64,000 nucleotides of DNA from Formosa undariae. GTDB lineage: Bacteria > Bacteroidota > Bacteroidia > Flavobacteriales > Flavobacteriaceae. The notes beneath the pieces were generated by a model. It was given only the letters and a program-made list of their open reading frames with translations, was not told the origin of the DNA and ran no database searches. The stretch is from positions 192,204-256,203 of the forward strand of contig NZ_JBHMEZ010000013.1 of assembly GCF_042427615.1 (NCBI RefSeq), written 5' to 3'. Shown here piece by piece: positions 36,403 through 45,856 of the stretch (the stretch's first letter is position 1; each line of letters begins with the position of its first letter). The position numbers and the translations under genes are program-made.

Positions 36403-37536
36403 TTAATTAATTAGGTGTAATTTTTTTAAAAATTTATTCATTTTAATGCGTTGCTTAAACACGCTATAATTTATAAAAAACGGCAAAGAAAACATGACAA
36501 GTCCTGCAAAAATCACAATTACTAATTGAAGATTAACATTAAAACTTTGTGATAATAAAGCACTAATTAAAACAGATGTAGACGCTATTGAAATCACTAA
36601 AGTAACTTGCCAATGCTTTAACCCAAGTTGTAACATATGGTGATGTATGTGATTCTTATCAGGACTAAACGGATGTTTTTTAAGAATAACAACCCGAACA
36701 TAAAAAATTCTAAGTGTATCTAAAAGCGGAAAAAACAATATAGCTAATACAATTATAGGAGCGTTCAAATGAAATTGAGCCATCGGATTTAGTTGGTTAA
36801 TACTAATAAAAGCAACGGATTGGAAAGCCAGTAAAAAGCCAACAACCATAGAACCTGTATCCCCCATAAATATTTTTCTGACCTTGGAAAAATTAAAATA
36901 CAAAAAAGCAATTAAAGAACCTACAAGTGCTAAAGACACTACTGTTAATGACATTTCTTGCATATTAAAAAACAAGAATCCATAAAACATCGAAACTAAT
37001 AACCCTACAGAACCGGCTAAACCATCCAAGCCGTCAATTAAATTGTAGGCATTAATAATTAATATAAAAACAAATAAAGTAAATCCTATAGAAATAAAAT
37101 ATGGCAAATCTTCTAGGCCTAGAATGCCGGAAAAAGTGGTAATTCTTATATCGGTTATTAGAATAACCATAAGCGCAGCGATGATCTGTCCTAACATTTT
37201 TTTCTTGGGTGAAAGAATTAAAATATCATCCTTAACGCCTAAAAAGAATAGAATTATTAGAGCCCCAACTACCGGCATTAATAATTTTGCATCTAAAAAA
37301 GCACCACATAAAGTTAGCACTATGGCCACGGCAAAGAAGATTCCAATTCCTCCTAAGGTAGGAACTGTTTTAGAGTGCACACTTCGTTTATCCGGGACAT
37401 CTACTAATTGCTTTGCATGAGCAATAAAAATAATTGTAGGAAAAGCTAAAAAAGCAGTAACTAAAGCTAGAAGAAAAGGAAAAAACAATAACGCAGTTCC
37501 GTTCCCATTTTGAATAATTTGGTTGATTAAATTCAT
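36403..37536 (-). CDS. WecA/TagO-like undecaprenyl-phosphate sugar-1-phosphate transferase
   Basis: A 377-residue multi-spanning glycosyltransferase of the MraY/WecA group that starts glycan assembly by moving a HexNAc-1-phosphate from a UDP-sugar to undecaprenyl phosphate. Motifs: VPDKRSVHSKTVPTLGGIGI, the catalytic DD in FLGVKDDILIL, NLIDGLDGLAG, FMGDTGSM and the cytosolic NHIHHHMLQLG. The frame extends 21 codons further upstream, but ATG 37536 fits the family N-terminus. It is transcribed in the same direction as wza with an 86-base gap. Which UDP-HexNAc is used is not visible. Confidence 0.9.
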   Translation of the reverse strand: MNLINQIIQNGNGTALLFFPFLLALVTAFLAFPTIIFIAHAKQLVDVPDKRSVHSKTVPTLGGIGIFFAVAIVLTLCGAFLDAKLLMPVVGALIILFFLGVKDDILILSPKKKMLGQIIAALMVILITDIRITTFSGILGLEDLPYFISIGFTLFVFILIINAYNLIDGLDGLAGSVGLLVSMFYGFLFFNMQEMSLTVVSLALVGSLIAFLYFNFSKVRKIFMGDTGSMVVGFLLAFQSVAFISINQLNPMAQFHLNAPIIVLAILFFPLLDTLRIFYVRVVILKKHPFSPDKNHIHHHMLQLGLKHWQVTLVISIASTSVLISALLSQSFNVNLQLVIVIFAGLVMFSLPFFINYSVFKQRIKMNKFLKKLHLIN

Positions 37537-37690
37537 TAATAGCGATTTTGGGTCAAAATGTATAATAAAAACAGGAACAATTATAGGGTTATGAAACAAT
37601 TACATTACTAAAAAATAGCGTGATATAAATAGATTCAAGAACTAGGTTTAATATAACCCCCTATATATGTTCAAGTTGTAAAAATAGTTT

Positions 37691-38446
37691 TTACTTTTTA
37701 AATAACTGAGGAATTTTAGATAAGTTTTTGGAACAAATAACTAAGGCTGGATGACTAATATTATTGCCTTTTACAGCCATATAGTCTTCCCTAGTTTTTA
37801 ACCAAATATTCTTTAAACTTCTATTACTTGCACCACCAACACGCATTTTAGTAATCACTTCCGGCAAATAATTAAAGTGTAATTTTTTGTCTTTAAATAT
37901 CCTTAACATCAAATCATAATCTGCTGCTATTTTAAATTTTATATTAAACAAGCCATGTGTATTATAAACTTTTTTCTTTAAAAACAAAGTTGGATGAGCT
38001 GGCATCCAACCTTGCTTTAATAATTTATCTGAAAAAGGTTTACTCTTCCAATTACGAACAATCTTATCTGAGTTTGTAGAGTTTATATAATGTAAATCAC
38101 CATAAACACCATCTACTTTAGTCGTACCAAAAGCTTCAACGATATGACTAATAGTCTCATTGGAAGCAAAAAAATCATCAGAATGCAAAAAGCCTACAAC
38201 GTCTCCAGTCGCTTTTTCTATTCCTTTGTTTAAGGCATCATAAATACCTTTATCCGGCTCTGATATGCTAATTACGTTGTCATGCTTTTGTTTAAATTTT
38301 TCAATAATATTTAACGTGTCATCTGTAGATGCACCATCTATTATAATATATTCTATACTATCATAATCCTGATTTAAAACAGATTTTAAACAATCCTCTA
38401 TAGTTTTTTCACTATTATATGTAGCGGTGATTATTGAAACTTTCAT
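37691..38446 (-). CDS. Glycosyltransferase family 2 (WcaE-like)
   Basis: A 251-residue cytosolic GT-A glycosyltransferase. The nucleotide-sugar part has SIITATYNSEKTIEDCLKS, IDGASTDDT and the block EPDKGIYDALNKG; the DxD equivalent is in GFLHSDDFF. The downstream KIAADYDLMLRIF segment is family-typical. A second protein with the same layout is at 58978-59772. It probably adds one sugar of the repeat unit; donor and acceptor are unknown. It is the last gene of the long operon, with a 154-base gap to the WecA-like gene. Confidence 0.85.
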   Translation of the reverse strand: MKVSIITATYNSEKTIEDCLKSVLNQDYDSIEYIIIDGASTDDTLNIIEKFKQKHDNVISISEPDKGIYDALNKGIEKATGDVVGFLHSDDFFASNETISHIVEAFGTTKVDGVYGDLHYINSTNSDKIVRNWKSKPFSDKLLKQGWMPAHPTLFLKKKVYNTHGLFNIKFKIAADYDLMLRIFKDKKLHFNYLPEVITKMRVGGASNRSLKNIWLKTREDYMAVKGNNISHPALVICSKNLSKIPQLFKK

Positions 38447-38450
38447 TAGT

Positions 38451-38990
38451 CTATTCTCTTTTTCGTATTTGTTTTGCTGGGTTACCTTGATAAATGTAAT
38501 TTGCTTCTAATGTTTTTGTTGCCACAGAATTTACTGTTAAAATAGCATGAGATTCAATTTTTACATTTGGACAAACCACCGATTTTGCGCCTACCCAAGC
38601 ACCATCTTCTATTATAATTTCTCCAACCATTAAATCGAAAGTCGATTTTTTATAATTATGATTACCGCATAATAACATGGCTTCTTGAGATATACAAACA
38701 TGATTTCCTATAGTCACTTTTGCTAGGTTATCAATCCACACCTTCTCTCCTATCCATGAATAATCACCAACGGTTAATAACCATGGATATTTTATATTCA
38801 CTCCTGGTTTTATAACTACTCCTGTTCCTATTTTAGATCCGAAAAGTTTCAAAAGATACACTTTTACAATAGAAACAGGATTTAAAGGATTTACAAAAAA
38901 CAACACATTTACAAAGTACCAGAGTAAGATTTTAAGTTTCCCTCCTGGTTGATACCATTTGTTATTATAAGTTGATAAATCCGTTTTCAA
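38451..38990 (-). CDS. WcaF-type hexapeptide O-acetyltransferase
   Basis: A 179-residue left-handed beta-helix acyltransferase of the colanic-acid WcaF group, which moves acetyl from acetyl-CoA to a sugar. Hexapeptide repeats run through TVGDYSWIGEKVWIDNLAKVTIG and onward; the active His is probably in LLCGNHNY. The N-terminus LKTDLSTYNNKWYQPGG matches the family, so the start is TTG at 38990, one base after the stop of the UDP-xylose synthase gene. No ATG is available at a fitting place. Confidence 0.88.
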   Translation of the reverse strand: MKTDLSTYNNKWYQPGGKLKILLWYFVNVLFFVNPLNPVSIVKVYLLKLFGSKIGTGVVIKPGVNIKYPWLLTVGDYSWIGEKVWIDNLAKVTIGNHVCISQEAMLLCGNHNYKKSTFDLMVGEIIIEDGAWVGAKSVVCPNVKIESHAILTVNSVATKTLEANYIYQGNPAKQIRKRE

Positions 38991-38991
38991 T

Positions 38992-39939
38992 TTATTGTTC
39001 CGCTTTAAGTAAATTATCGAAGTAACTAATCGTTTTCACTAAACCTTCTTCTAAATGAATTTTTGGCTCCCATCCGTTTAATTCTTTCTTAGCTAAATCG
39101 ATTAAAGGTCTACGTTGTAAGGGATCATCTTGCGGTAAAGGTAAATGAATTATTTTAGAGGTAGAATTTGTCATTTCAACAACTTTACTTGCCAATTCCA
39201 TCATTGTAAATTCTTTTGGATTACCAATATTTACAGGTCCTACAAAACCATCACGACTATTCATCATTCTAATAGAACCTTCAACTAAATCATCTACGTA
39301 CTGAAACGATCTTGTTTGTTCACCATTTCCAAACATTGTAATATCCTCTCCTTTTAATGCCTGAACAATAAAATTAGATACAACACGCCCATCATTAGGA
39401 TTCATATTTGGACCATAAGTGTTAAAAATTCTAATAATTTTTACGGCCACTTCATTTTGTAAATGATAATCCATAAACAAGGTTTCTGCACAACGTTTTC
39501 CTTCATCATAACAAGAACGTAGTCCAATTGGATTTACATTTCCCCAATACGTTTCTGGTTGTGGATGCACAGCAGGATCTCCATAAACCTCACTTGTGGA
39601 AGCTTGCAAAATTTTGGCTTTGACACGTTTCGCTAAACCTAACATGTTTATGGCCCCCATAACAGAGGTTTTAATCGTTTTTATAGGATTGTATTGATAA
39701 TGTACAGGCGAGGCAGGACATGCCATATTATAAATCTCGTCAACCTCAATCATATAAGGCTGCGTAACATCATGTCTCACTAATTCAAAATAGTTGTGAT
39801 CCATTAAATGCTCAATATTTTTTTTACTCCCTGTAAAATAATTATCTAAACAAATAACTTCATTGCCTTCATTTAATAAGCGTTCACATAAATGTGATCC
39901 TACAAAACCTGCTCCTCCGGTAATTAATATTCTTTTCAT
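38992..39939 (-). CDS. uxs: UDP-glucuronate decarboxylase (UDP-xylose synthase)
   Basis: A 315-residue extended short-chain dehydrogenase that turns UDP-glucuronate into UDP-xylose. NAD-binding loop GGAGFVGSHL (8-17), catalytic STSEVYGDP (Ser/Thr-Glu near 115-117) and YDEGKRCAE (Tyr144, Lys148), with the family Arg in QRRPLIDL. It implies that xylose, or a sugar derived from it, is in the glycan. No UDP-glucose dehydrogenase was found here, so UDP-GlcA must be made elsewhere or beyond the edge. It lies 13 bases after the preceding glycosyltransferase. Confidence 0.92.
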   Translation of the reverse strand: MKRILITGGAGFVGSHLCERLLNEGNEVICLDNYFTGSKKNIEHLMDHNYFELVRHDVTQPYMIEVDEIYNMACPASPVHYQYNPIKTIKTSVMGAINMLGLAKRVKAKILQASTSEVYGDPAVHPQPETYWGNVNPIGLRSCYDEGKRCAETLFMDYHLQNEVAVKIIRIFNTYGPNMNPNDGRVVSNFIVQALKGEDITMFGNGEQTRSFQYVDDLVEGSIRMMNSRDGFVGPVNIGNPKEFTMMELASKVVEMTNSTSKIIHLPLPQDDPLQRRPLIDLAKKELNGWEPKIHLEEGLVKTISYFDNLLKAEQ

Positions 39940-39952
39940 TTATTTATAATTA

Positions 39953-41107
39953 CTATTCGAATAACATTCTATTTGCTCCTAATACGGATGGGTTTAAACA
40001 AAACTCCTTGCCAAACGCAAATGCCCCTTTGGCAAAAATATTAAAATCCTCTTGAGTTATTGAAGCGAAATATTCTATTTTTTCTACAAATTTTCCTTCT
40101 TCATTTAAAGAAAAATCCCAGCCCGCATTACTATTTTCCAAATTTCTCCAGGGCGTATTGTCCGATAAAATAACCGGGCAACCAGAAAACATAGATTCAG
40201 CAATTACATGACCAAAATTCTCACTAAAGGTAGGAAATAGAAACACATGTTGATTAAAAGTAAGATACTGATTTATTTTGTGGCTTTCCAAAACACCTAA
40301 ATATTCTACTTTTATATTTTTAGGCAATTTTGAGATTTCTAATTCACAAGATTTCCAATATAGTTTATCTTCAACTGGACCAATAATTGTAAATGTTATA
40401 TCATACAGAGGCTTAATCTTCGATAATATTTTAATTGCAAACAATAAATTCTTTTTGGGTGAAATTCTAGATATAAAGAAAACTTTTAAAGAATCCTTCT
40501 CCTTTTCAATTTTCTGTAAAAGATTTAACTCGCTTGGAACATTAGGAATGTCTAATGCTACTCTAACCTCTTTTAGTTCTTTAAAATTAGATTCTATCTC
40601 TTTTTTTTCAATTTCTGAAGAGGCATGCCAAATTACATCATTAAATAACCCTAAACTTTTGGTTAAAGAGATAAAACTGCGTTTTTTAAAAGCCTTTAAT
40701 TGCAGTGCTCCAGTTCCCAACATACCTCTTGGAGCTAGTACTATTTCTTTTATTTTTAAATGATATTTTGATATAACTAATGGAATCAACGTAAATTTAA
40801 TAGAAAACAAACTATTAAAATAAACTAAGTCCGGTGACACAAAATGAATCAAAGACTTCATCTTCTTTGCACTCAACGTTTCTAGGTCTGCATAATATAT
40901 AGTTGCTCCATATTTTTTAATCCATTTATCAGATTCAATATCAGGATAGGAACTTTTTGCTCCTAGATCGGTATCGGAAGTAATTACATGAAAATCATAT
41001 AAATCTTTATTATACTTGATTATGTTTGCTACTGAAGGAATTTGCCCGCCTGCATTATAACCCGGCAGAAACCAATCAATAAATATTAATATCTTTTTCT
41101 TTTCCAA
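39953..41107 (-). CDS. Glycosyltransferase family 4
   Basis: A 384-residue GT-B glycosyltransferase. The N-terminal acceptor half starts KILIFIDWFLPGYNAGGQIPS; the donor half carries KVFFISRISPKKNLL and the E-x7-E like FPTFSENFGHVIAESMFSGCP. The start is TTG at 41107, two bases after the upstream stop; no earlier codon is possible in frame and a later ATG would remove the first beta strand. It is one of a run of GT4 genes between 39.9 and 47.1 kb. Confidence 0.87.
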   Translation of the reverse strand: MEKKKILIFIDWFLPGYNAGGQIPSVANIIKYNKDLYDFHVITSDTDLGAKSSYPDIESDKWIKKYGATIYYADLETLSAKKMKSLIHFVSPDLVYFNSLFSIKFTLIPLVISKYHLKIKEIVLAPRGMLGTGALQLKAFKKRSFISLTKSLGLFNDVIWHASSEIEKKEIESNFKELKEVRVALDIPNVPSELNLLQKIEKEKDSLKVFFISRISPKKNLLFAIKILSKIKPLYDITFTIIGPVEDKLYWKSCELEISKLPKNIKVEYLGVLESHKINQYLTFNQHVFLFPTFSENFGHVIAESMFSGCPVILSDNTPWRNLENSNAGWDFSLNEEGKFVEKIEYFASITQEDFNIFAKGAFAFGKEFCLNPSVLGANRMLFE

Positions 41108-41109
41108 TT

Positions 41110-42105
41110 TTAATCTAAAATTTGATTGTATAATAGTTCATAACTTTCAGCTATTTTAGCTGAGGAGTAACGCTTAACATTTTCTTGCCCTTTAGCCACT
41201 AAAAAATCTCTTAATTCTTGATCTTTTATTAACTTATAAATTCCGTTTCTAATTTCTACCACATCATAGGGATTAACTAATAATGTAGAGCCGCCTGAAA
41301 CTTCAGGCATACATGAGACATTAGATGTTATAACAGGTCTTCCAGTTGCATTAGCCTCTAAAATAGGTAAACCGAAGCCTTCGTATGTTGAAATAAAAGT
41401 AACAATGTCACATTGTTTATATAAATCTACAATTTTTGGATAAGAAATATTTACAAAGTTAAAATATTGAATCTTATTCTCTGCTAGCATTTCTAATTGT
41501 TCTTCATTTAATTCTCCAACTATATTTAATATACAAGGAATCCCTACAATAGCTTTAATCAGGTTCCCAATATTTTTATTATGTCTTGTACCAATTTGCA
41601 ATAAAACAGGAATAGTATCAATACTTGGTTTAGGATTGAATGTAATTTGATCGGTGTTTATACAGTTTGGAATAACCACAATTTTACTAGTCATTCGTTT
41701 AGGGATCATTTTTAAAAGTTGGATTTTTGTCTCTTCAGAGATTGTTGTAATAAATCTAACTCTGTATATTGGTAAGGTAACCCAAAAAAACTTTAAAAAC
41801 CATCGTTTTAAACCACTTTCACGCTCTATAAACTCCAGGTCATGTATTGTTAATATGGTTTTCTTCTTGTTTAATAAAATTGAAATAAAATGAACATCTC
41901 CAGTTATATGATTAATTTCACCTTGCTCGGAAACTACCTCTTTTATTGCTTTAAATCTATTTAAAGCTCCTTTACAATTACTTTTTAGGTAGTAATTTTT
42001 AAAATCTATAGAGCTATTTAAGCTCGGCTGAATAAAGTTTAGAAATAGTTGTTCTATAGACATGTAATTTTTATTTGGATGTCTAAAAAAATAAGTAATC
42101 TTCAT
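41110..42105 (-). CDS. Glycosyltransferase family 4
   Basis: A 331-residue GT-B glycosyltransferase with TILTIHDLEF in the N-terminal half and the donor-site motif FISTYEGFGLPILEANATGRPV in the C-terminal half. It is shorter than its neighbours but shows both domains. The end lies two bases before the next gene; the gap to the polymerase gene upstream is 4 bases. It adds an unknown sugar to the repeat unit. Confidence 0.88.
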   Translation of the reverse strand: MKITYFFRHPNKNYMSIEQLFLNFIQPSLNSSIDFKNYYLKSNCKGALNRFKAIKEVVSEQGEINHITGDVHFISILLNKKKTILTIHDLEFIERESGLKRWFLKFFWVTLPIYRVRFITTISEETKIQLLKMIPKRMTSKIVVIPNCINTDQITFNPKPSIDTIPVLLQIGTRHNKNIGNLIKAIVGIPCILNIVGELNEEQLEMLAENKIQYFNFVNISYPKIVDLYKQCDIVTFISTYEGFGLPILEANATGRPVITSNVSCMPEVSGGSTLLVNPYDVVEIRNGIYKLIKDQELRDFLVAKGQENVKRYSSAKIAESYELLYNQILD

Positions 42106-42109
42106 ATCA

Positions 42110-43543
42110 TTACATTTTCATAAATGTTTCTATTCTTTTTGCCACATATTTATTAAATAAAAATGCTACCATCCAAAACATAACTAAATTCCCCACAAAC
42201 TTAATTAAAGAGTTTTCAAATTTATATAGTAAAAGAAATAAAGGAACCATTATAGCCATAGCCCAAAGACTATTTAATGATGTCTTATGAATAGAAAAAA
42301 TAATAAATCCTATCCCTTTTCCAAAGAGAAACAATGCCAAAATCATAAAAAATGGACCATAATCAATATAAAAATCGGGAACATAACCTAAAGCAAAAGA
42401 CACCCCCATAGCTGCATCTGCATAAAAAATTCCGGTATATTCGGTTAAATGTTTTGAATCATCAATAGCTGGTTTACTAGGATTAATTATCCTAGGAACT
42501 AATATATGCATTATTGTGTTTTTAGTCAGTAATCCATTTTCGAAAGGACGCTGTTCTGGCACGTAGGACATACATGAAGAAAAGTAATCGATATATGAAA
42601 TCCTGTCTAGCAAGTCTATTCCCGCATCTCCTAATTTTTCACTACTTACATTGGTTAAACTATTTATAATGTAGCTAAAAGCATCCCCTCCATCTACTTT
42701 TATAACTTGTTGGCTAGAACCTTGATTTAAATACTCCCTATAGTCCATTTTAACAGCCGTCCAAGCCAATGCTATATATAGCATCCCAATAAATAACATA
42801 ATGAATAGTGGTATTTGCTTTTTCTTAAAAGTTCCTATAGAAAGATAACAAATAAGCCCAATGAAAATAATGGTTTTAAAATCTGCAAAATAAGACACGA
42901 ACCCCATTAAGAACTCGTACGCAATTACCAATTTTAATAAAGTAATATTCTTTTTTTGTTTAAAAGACATATAAAAAACAATGAAGAATAAAGACCATTT
43001 AATATACCCCAAAGCGACAATACCTTGGAATAAACCCGGAATAACAAACCTTAATTGAAATAAAATCGATGCACCAAATGAAAACATCAAATAACCTAAT
43101 AAAGCTTTTTTTGTATTAATAGACTTAATGTAAGAATAGATTGTAGTGTAGGATATTTTAATTTTTTTCAACATGCTCTTTATACCAAAAGACATTGCCA
43201 ACAAACCTAAACAGGATAACAGATAGGCATCAACAATATGATTTGGAAAATCCGTAAGAGATTCTAAGGATGTAAAAGTTAATGTTGCATACAACACTTT
43301 CACACTTACCTGCATCCATTGATAAAGAAGACCGATCAAAATAGCAGGCGGATAATTATCTACTGCAAACCAAGAGAAAATAAAATAAAGCAATACAAAT
43401 GATGGTACAATTAAAAAACTCGTTTCGCCAAGAATAGAACAAATAACAAGAAGAATTCCTAGGAGAGTTATAATTCCTTTTACTTTATCAAACAGCAAAG
43501 ACTTTTCTAAAAAAGGATAATATATAGTAAGAGCATTACTCAT
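42110..43543 (-). CDS. Multi-spanning membrane protein, probable O-antigen/EPS polymerase (Wzy-like)
   Basis: A 477-residue protein with about 10-12 hydrophobic segments and one large soluble loop (about residues 270-380, with VKMDYREYLNQGSS and SYVPEQRPFENGLL). That layout, with a big periplasmic loop and no similarity to flippases or ABC subunits, fits Wzy polymerases, which vary greatly in sequence. It overlaps the preceding glycosyltransferase gene by 8 bases. Position inside the locus supports the role; sequence alone does not prove it. Confidence 0.7.
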   Translation of the reverse strand: MSNALTIYYPFLEKSLLFDKVKGIITLLGILLVICSILGETSFLIVPSFVLLYFIFSWFAVDNYPPAILIGLLYQWMQVSVKVLYATLTFTSLESLTDFPNHIVDAYLLSCLGLLAMSFGIKSMLKKIKISYTTIYSYIKSINTKKALLGYLMFSFGASILFQLRFVIPGLFQGIVALGYIKWSLFFIVFYMSFKQKKNITLLKLVIAYEFLMGFVSYFADFKTIIFIGLICYLSIGTFKKKQIPLFIMLFIGMLYIALAWTAVKMDYREYLNQGSSQQVIKVDGGDAFSYIINSLTNVSSEKLGDAGIDLLDRISYIDYFSSCMSYVPEQRPFENGLLTKNTIMHILVPRIINPSKPAIDDSKHLTEYTGIFYADAAMGVSFALGYVPDFYIDYGPFFMILALFLFGKGIGFIIFSIHKTSLNSLWAMAIMVPLFLLLYKFENSLIKFVGNLVMFWMVAFLFNKYVAKRIETFMKM

Positions 43544-44684
43544 AAACTTTTAACCATTTTGAAGTAAAAGAATTCATATTTAACCCTAAACTAACCAAGG
43601 ACTTTAGCGCATTATCCCCTTGGATTTTTAATTGTTCTGGATTTTCAACATAATACGTTAACCCTTCTAAAAGGCCTTCTTTATTTTTAGTTTTTGAAAT
43701 GTAACCATCATAATTATGCTGAACTAATTCTGGCATACCTCCTGAATTAAATATTATACTAGCCTTCCCATTTTTCTTTGCTTCTCCGATAACGTTAGAT
43801 AGTGGTTCATTATAAATTGAAGGAAAAACTCCAATATCTCCAATGTTTAACAGTGCGTCTATATTATTTACTTTTCCTAAAAATTGTATTCTATTTTTAT
43901 ATTTTATCAAGTTAGCTTCTTTCATTAATTCTTTTGCCAAAACACTATGCTCTGTATCTCCTGCGAGTAATAATCGAGTATTAGCAAATCTATCATTTAA
44001 ATCTTCAAATGCATTAACTAAAATTCTAACCCCTTTTATTTCGTTAATTTGACCAATATAAACAAATGTTATTAGATTAGAATCTTTCTTGGGTAATTGG
44101 TCTTCTTCTGTATTTAAAATTATACGTTTAGTTGGTAAATTATAAATAATATCAATATTATTTAAGACCGGATTTATTTTTAGAAGTTCCGATTTTACAA
44201 ATTCAGAAATACAAACAAATTTATTTATTCGTTTAGTTATAAGTTTACTCCAAATAAACCTATAACTAATAGATTTTATTGGAGGAATATCACCTAATCG
44301 ATAAATTATAGGGATAGATGTAAACAATAATACCGGTAATAAAGTTAATACCTGAGTATCATTACAAACATGAATAACATCTGGGTTATATTCCTTTATC
44401 AATTTAAATAATTGAAAATTAGATTTAAAAATATCTGTAAAATACATTTTTATGGTCTTAAAACTTTTAGTTTTTTTAAGATTCCATGAAAACCGGATCT
44501 TTTTAAATTTAAGATTACGTTTTTCAATTTCAGGCTGAATATGCCACTGGAACCCACGATCGTTAACTGCTAAAAGAATATCATGTCCGGCATCCTTTAA
44601 TATTTCGAAAACCTGGATATTAGCGCGTTCCTGTCCAAATAATGCAACATTTCCAAAAATTGCTAAAATCTTTTTACTTCCCAT
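43536..44684 (-). CDS. Glycosyltransferase family 4
   Basis: A 382-residue GT-B enzyme: N-terminal KKILAIFGNVALFGQERANI, donor half with ITFVYIGQINEIKGV and FPSIYNEPLSNVIGEAKKNG (E-x7-E). The start overlaps the end of the next upstream gene by 11 bases, and its own end overlaps the polymerase start by 8, suggesting tight translational coupling of three genes. Confidence 0.88.
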   Translation of the reverse strand: MGSKKILAIFGNVALFGQERANIQVFEILKDAGHDILLAVNDRGFQWHIQPEIEKRNLKFKKIRFSWNLKKTKSFKTIKMYFTDIFKSNFQLFKLIKEYNPDVIHVCNDTQVLTLLPVLLFTSIPIIYRLGDIPPIKSISYRFIWSKLITKRINKFVCISEFVKSELLKINPVLNNIDIIYNLPTKRIILNTEEDQLPKKDSNLITFVYIGQINEIKGVRILVNAFEDLNDRFANTRLLLAGDTEHSVLAKELMKEANLIKYKNRIQFLGKVNNIDALLNIGDIGVFPSIYNEPLSNVIGEAKKNGKASIIFNSGGMPELVQHNYDGYISKTKNKEGLLEGLTYYVENPEQLKIQGDNALKSLVSLGLNMNSFTSKWLKVYE

Positions 44685-45852
44685 TTATTCCAATTATTTC
44701 TGAATTGAAAGCTTCCACGATTTTATCGAAGCTCCATTGTTTAATATGCATATTTGCATTATTACCAATAGTTTTTAGGTTGTGAATTTTTATTTTATTT
44801 AAAATGCTCTCCAATTGATTCTGGTTATCAAAATCAAATACCCAACCGGTTTCATTATCTATTATTAAATCTGAATGACAACCTACTTTATTAGACACAA
44901 TTGCAGGTTTTCCGCAAGCCATTGCTTCGTTAACTGCTAATCCCCAAGTCTCACCTGGCCCTTGTGAGGGTAAACAAAACACATTACACAGTCCATATAC
45001 GACAGGCATCATAGATTGATTTTGGAATGGTAAAAACTGGATGTTTCTATCCTTGGCACTTAAAGCTTTAAGTTCCTCTTCTAAAGGTCCATTACCTAAT
45101 AAAAGTAGTTTAAGCTTAACTTCATTCCCCTTATTTACATTTTGTAACGCATGTATTAAAAGGTCTGGTTGCTTTTTATCCTCAAATTTCCCAGCAAAGA
45201 GAATGACTATATCCTCCTCCTTATATCCTAATTCTTTACGCCATTTTTCTGCTTTTACAGTATACTGTTTATCTTCAGAATCGTAAAATCGATTATTATC
45301 AATAGCGTGAGGCGCGTATATTAACTGCTCTTCTTTTAAACCTACCGATTTAAAATATTTTTTATTTTCTATACCTACATAGAATGCTTTATCAATGTAT
45401 CTATATATATAAGTTAAGTAGCCTTGCCTTAATAATTTTTTAACACCAGGTTTGTCATCCAATAAAGTTGAATCCCCTCTAAACCAGACAAGTGTTTTTC
45501 CTTTAAAGTATTTTAAAACTTTAAGATGACTTTTCAAATACCAACCAAAAACCAAAATAACATCAGGTCTCCATTCTTCTATTTCCCCTATTAGATTTGG
45601 ATTATCAATACCATTTTTATGATGTGGTCCTGGGTCTGAAGCCATATTTTCGCTAAAATGATATTTATAGCCTTCCAATAATGGAATATCCCATTTTATG
45701 GTTCTACCAAAGGTTTTATCTTCCACCGTCTCTGATGCTTGAGACCACGTATAAAATACTTTTACATCTACAGCATTGTAATTACTTAATAATTTAAACC
45801 AAGGTGCATAATATTGTATTGGGTGCGTGGTAATTATAGCTAATTTTCTCAT
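44674..45852 (-). CDS. Glycosyltransferase family 4
   Basis: A 392-residue GT-B enzyme with the N-terminus LAIITTHPIQYYAPWFKLLS, typical of a GT4 subgroup in exopolysaccharide loci, and the donor block LPSQGPGETWGLAVNEAMA then CGKPAIVSNKVGCHSDLI. Both lobes are complete. It is 4 bases from the gene upstream and overlaps the gene downstream. Confidence 0.9.
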   Translation of the reverse strand: MRKLAIITTHPIQYYAPWFKLLSNYNAVDVKVFYTWSQASETVEDKTFGRTIKWDIPLLEGYKYHFSENMASDPGPHHKNGIDNPNLIGEIEEWRPDVILVFGWYLKSHLKVLKYFKGKTLVWFRGDSTLLDDKPGVKKLLRQGYLTYIYRYIDKAFYVGIENKKYFKSVGLKEEQLIYAPHAIDNNRFYDSEDKQYTVKAEKWRKELGYKEEDIVILFAGKFEDKKQPDLLIHALQNVNKGNEVKLKLLLLGNGPLEEELKALSAKDRNIQFLPFQNQSMMPVVYGLCNVFCLPSQGPGETWGLAVNEAMACGKPAIVSNKVGCHSDLIIDNETGWVFDFDNQNQLESILNKIKIHNLKTIGNNANMHIKQWSFDKIVEAFNSEIIGINGK

Positions 45853-45856
45853 AAGA

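Noticed and set aside
40278..40763. 161-codon plus-strand frame inside a GT4 gene
   Set aside because: Opposite-strand shadow of a conserved glycosyltransferase, low-complexity Ser/Phe/Asn composition, no start context.
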